A stretch of 64,000 nt of DNA, from the NCBI GenBank assembly GCA_024681515.1, contig JAILAR010000106.1, positions 1-64,000 on the forward strand, in the 5' to 3' direction. How positions within the stretch are numbered: the first letter of the stretch is position 1; each line of letters starts with the position of its first letter. The translations under genes and the position numbers were made by a program. The notes beneath the pieces were generated by a model. It was not told where the DNA came from. It saw only the letters and a program-made list of their open reading frames with translations, and searched no databases. The DNA comes from Eubacterium sp. GTDB taxonomy: Bacteria > Bacillota > Clostridia > Lachnospirales > Lachnospiraceae. Below are positions 62,801 through 64,000 of the stretch, piece by piece.

Positions 62801-64000
62801 CGCAGGATCCGGTGGAGCAGTCTCTGACCTTTATCGTAGATAATACGCCGCCGGAAGTGTCCGTAGATTTTGCGGATTCTGGCATTATCCGTAACGGAAA
62901 GTATACCAATGAAGAAACCGTAAAAGTGATCCTCTACGCAGACGATGCATATCTTGATGATAGCAGTCTGGTAGTGGCTGACAATGGAGTAAAGAAGGGT
63001 GTATCCTGGGAAGAGTCTCCTGCAGGTGGTATGACCGCTGAAATGGATGTTGCCGGAGAGGGTACCCATAAGATCACGCTGTACGCAAAGGACAGAGTCG
63101 GAAATGATAACATCACATCGCCCCTTACCTTTGTGATCGATACAACGGATCCGGTGGTTACCACCACGCTGAACGGTGCGGTATATACGGAGTCTGACTT
63201 TAAGTATCTCGCAGACACTGCAAAAGCAGGCATCAAGGTCGAGGACAAGAACAAGGATACGGCTCATGGGCTGACGGTTCGCGTGATCAAGGAACTGACC
63301 GATGGTACGACAGACGATACAGGTGCCATGGCAGATCAGAAGGAAGGCGAGCGTTCCTTCAGCGACAATGCAAAGTATACCATCCGTTATAAGGTTGTGG
63401 ACCTTGCCGGAAATGAAGTGACTGTCAACAATCGGTTTGTAGTTGACCGTATGAAGCCGGTGAACGATATCAAGATCCGGAAGCCGCAGGACGCAGCAAA
63501 GTTCGGTACATTTAAAGAAAACTATAACAATAAGGAAACCGGCGTTTCCTATGACTATGCAAGATATTTCAATCATGATGTGACCATGGATCTGACGGTG
63601 CAGGATTTCAATCTGACAGAGATCCTTGTGACCGATGGCGGAACCACCGTGAAGCGGTATGACCGCGAGTCCGGCGGCTTCACAGCAGGTTCAAACGGAA
63701 ACTATAGTTCGGTTTACACCGCTTCTTCGGAAGGCGTTCACAACATCGTGATCACGGCAAAGGATGCTTCCGGAAATGTTTCCACGACACAGACAGTATC
63801 CTTCGTTATCGACAAGACGGCGCCGGTGGTTTCTACAACACTGAACGGTACCCCCTTCAGTGAAGGTGATTCCGTAAGATACCTGACATCGGGCGGTACG
63901 GTTGCTGCTACGGTATCCGATACGAACAAGGATGAAGCAGACCTGTCCCGTACGGTACAGATGACACCTCCGGGTTCATCCGCATCCGTTTCCACGGCAA
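59860..64000 (+). CDS. Giant secreted Ig-like-repeat surface protein (3' partial)
   Basis: Absent from the ORF track because no stop lies inside the window. ATG 59860 follows AAGG by 9 nt and begins MEKRARGKGHIARRVTAFLL, a signal peptide (VTAFLLAVAMVFSVVYLNG); at least 1380 codons follow. Beyond the first ~250 residues the chain is made of repeated beta-rich units with YDYAGNPA, YDKVGNVA, KDRVGNDN, VDLAGNEV and KDASGNVS, each followed by a new strand pair. These are bacterial Ig-like domains of adhesins. Two later repeats are close copies (PVVTTTLNGAVYTE, PVVSTTLNGTPFSE). Wall anchor and end lie outside. It probably binds host or polysaccharide surfaces. The gap 59732-59859 holds no other gene. 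Confidence 0.85.
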   Translation, partial: MEKRARGKGHIARRVTAFLLAVAMVFSVVYLNGRKEVSEAEIAITDDNFLEQFKDELISPTGVANMMVLLPATPSLTNPVNLSLKLPEPGENYAWYKQGEEPSASADVLTEGTRVTRITSDEGHVILYHVVPGVAPAADDDPETPDVDETVGVNAVAEKVRELYFSTLQVREMKDSAAVENGKIEWKNWSFEENRTEGVQNPGTPDEAPVVSYYYGSALYAYDTGDVDTEKTDADITEWKSRSEIQTAVNQAGNAYDGDYRIYKKVVLPDTANTVWMFSSAKFNRDFYMNITDVSISADGESGSYDSSSKALSIDKVAPKADVEIAFTTTDDTLSSIKAVNDADSTEEYTAAAGETTVTITGDEANEGLTKNFTITVECTGKKTETYTASITYVVAKPKIENVRVAIQGVDAAKASDDKYYINKDDNDVKIKADVKVEGQNVNLSSIELQDATSGDVLATKTVGGTEAHPEFLIPGDLPSGLPVGDSSYKICVKTDKQGEILSDAIDIFYDVAIPTYGTVEASQTAKGVDYDQTSDTDGVFPDLFTTKQPITMVTTVVDKTNPVTPQSGVSYVKLFIGEDANNLTVEEAVSFDNTLGTATSTIPADHLSNYQGKTVYAKFIAYDYAGNPAEQLLTLTFSEDEVHITKEFVEPETQLNNEDATNVGAFSVKYTLVTDMPLYKATFDAKEDGTSLTQQVYSQTDPELTAKSYADGFYTYEITVPISRTTSVEYTDLILAAETVMGATSQNQIQAIRIDLIGGEFAFADPEIENRIANGEYFHDLVLKVNFSEQKTDDTNPNEYRSGFFKKYDRSIPPAEMKGIEEVTSYVLADDQMTGMAALQISSSTDKAGTEVSFNLYDKVGNVATFGPIMIHVDGSLPKTKDMKAVSGSYVVTEGAKGNKRLLPGDPILSFTTTDNIQVVKVDATIAKPDKSKADIASFLTDCNLPATKLSQLLGEKAADGTYKLTLDIYDQMILDNLSTQDPVEQSLTFIVDNTPPEVSVDFADSGIIRNGKYTNEETVKVILYADDAYLDDSSLVVADNGVKKGVSWEESPAGGMTAEMDVAGEGTHKITLYAKDRVGNDNITSPLTFVIDTTDPVVTTTLNGAVYTESDFKYLADTAKAGIKVEDKNKDTAHGLTVRVIKELTDGTTDDTGAMADQKEGERSFSDNAKYTIRYKVVDLAGNEVTVNNRFVVDRMKPVNDIKIRKPQDAAKFGTFKENYNNKETGVSYDYARYFNHDVTMDLTVQDFNLTEILVTDGGTTVKRYDRESGGFTAGSNGNYSSVYTASSEGVHNIVITAKDASGNVSTTQTVSFVIDKTAPVVSTTLNGTPFSEGDSVRYLTSGGTVAATVSDTNKDEADLSRTVQMTPPGSSASVSTA

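Overview
The window reads as chromosome of an anaerobic, Gram-positive Clostridia bacterium, most likely a Lachnospiraceae relative. The evidence is a pyruvate:ferredoxin oxidoreductase operon with a polyferredoxin, the dnaX-ybaB-recR order, lipoproteins and wall-anchored proteins with choline-binding-type repeats, cytosolic LacI-like sensors fused to GGDEF or EAL domains, and an FHA/PP2C/Ser-Thr kinase cluster. No rRNA, tRNA, CRISPR array, transposase or phage gene was seen. Family assignments come from reading motifs, not from a search.

Layout. 1-1.6 kb: end of a secreted NlpC/P60-like wall protein and a convergent lipoprotein. 1.7-8.5 kb: polyferredoxin, nifJ, GltD-like flavoprotein and mgsA, four tightly coupled genes behind a strong promoter. 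8.6-11.3 kb: an AT-richer two-gene cassette with its own promoter and terminator, an AAA15/21-type ATPase overlapping a TOPRIM/RloB-like protein; this is the best candidate for an uncharacterised defence system. 11.4-18.8 kb: a GGDEF ORF that looks 5'-truncated, a large subtilase, a YunG-like gene, an EAL-domain remnant and a LacI-like-GGDEF sensor. 19-25.7 kb: a protein with a degenerate AAA-like core, hisS, a carbohydrate-binding lipoprotein, a TraX-like membrane protein and a membrane protein with GQYGAQQGYA repeats. 25.7-30.7 kb: a LacI-like-EAL-beta-repeat protein, a CPCC-GNAT fusion, a 178-bp inverted-repeat element and an anchored protein with a toxin-like C-terminus. 30.7-41 kb: RND exporter, tandem Nudix protein, ICMT-like methyltransferase and a MacB/FtsX-type ABC transporter. 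41-50.8 kb: a gene-free, palindrome-rich stretch, then dnaX-ybaB-recR-pfk, a large secreted C39-like protein, a small ORF, lysA and a cyclophilin. 50.8-64 kb: mltG, two FHA proteins, PP2C phosphatase, receptor-like kinase, a membrane protein with five T-x-V-L motifs, and the first 1380 codons of a giant secreted Ig-like-repeat protein that runs off the window.

Functional themes. Central carbon and electron flow (PFOR/ferredoxin/flavoprotein, methylglyoxal bypass, PFK); c-di-GMP signalling (two putative cytosolic ligand sensors of opposite output plus two decayed or truncated enzymes); and phospho-threonine signalling, where kinase, phosphatase, two FHA readers and a probable FHA-docking substrate sit together.

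Outside genes, the intergenic DNA holds several families of structured repeats. Hairpins with tandem G.A internal loops recur at least eight times with different, compensating stems. Two copies of a four-hairpin element sit directly behind stop codons. Two long perfect hairpins share the same tip sequence. These look like an undescribed set of RNA or repeat elements in this lineage.
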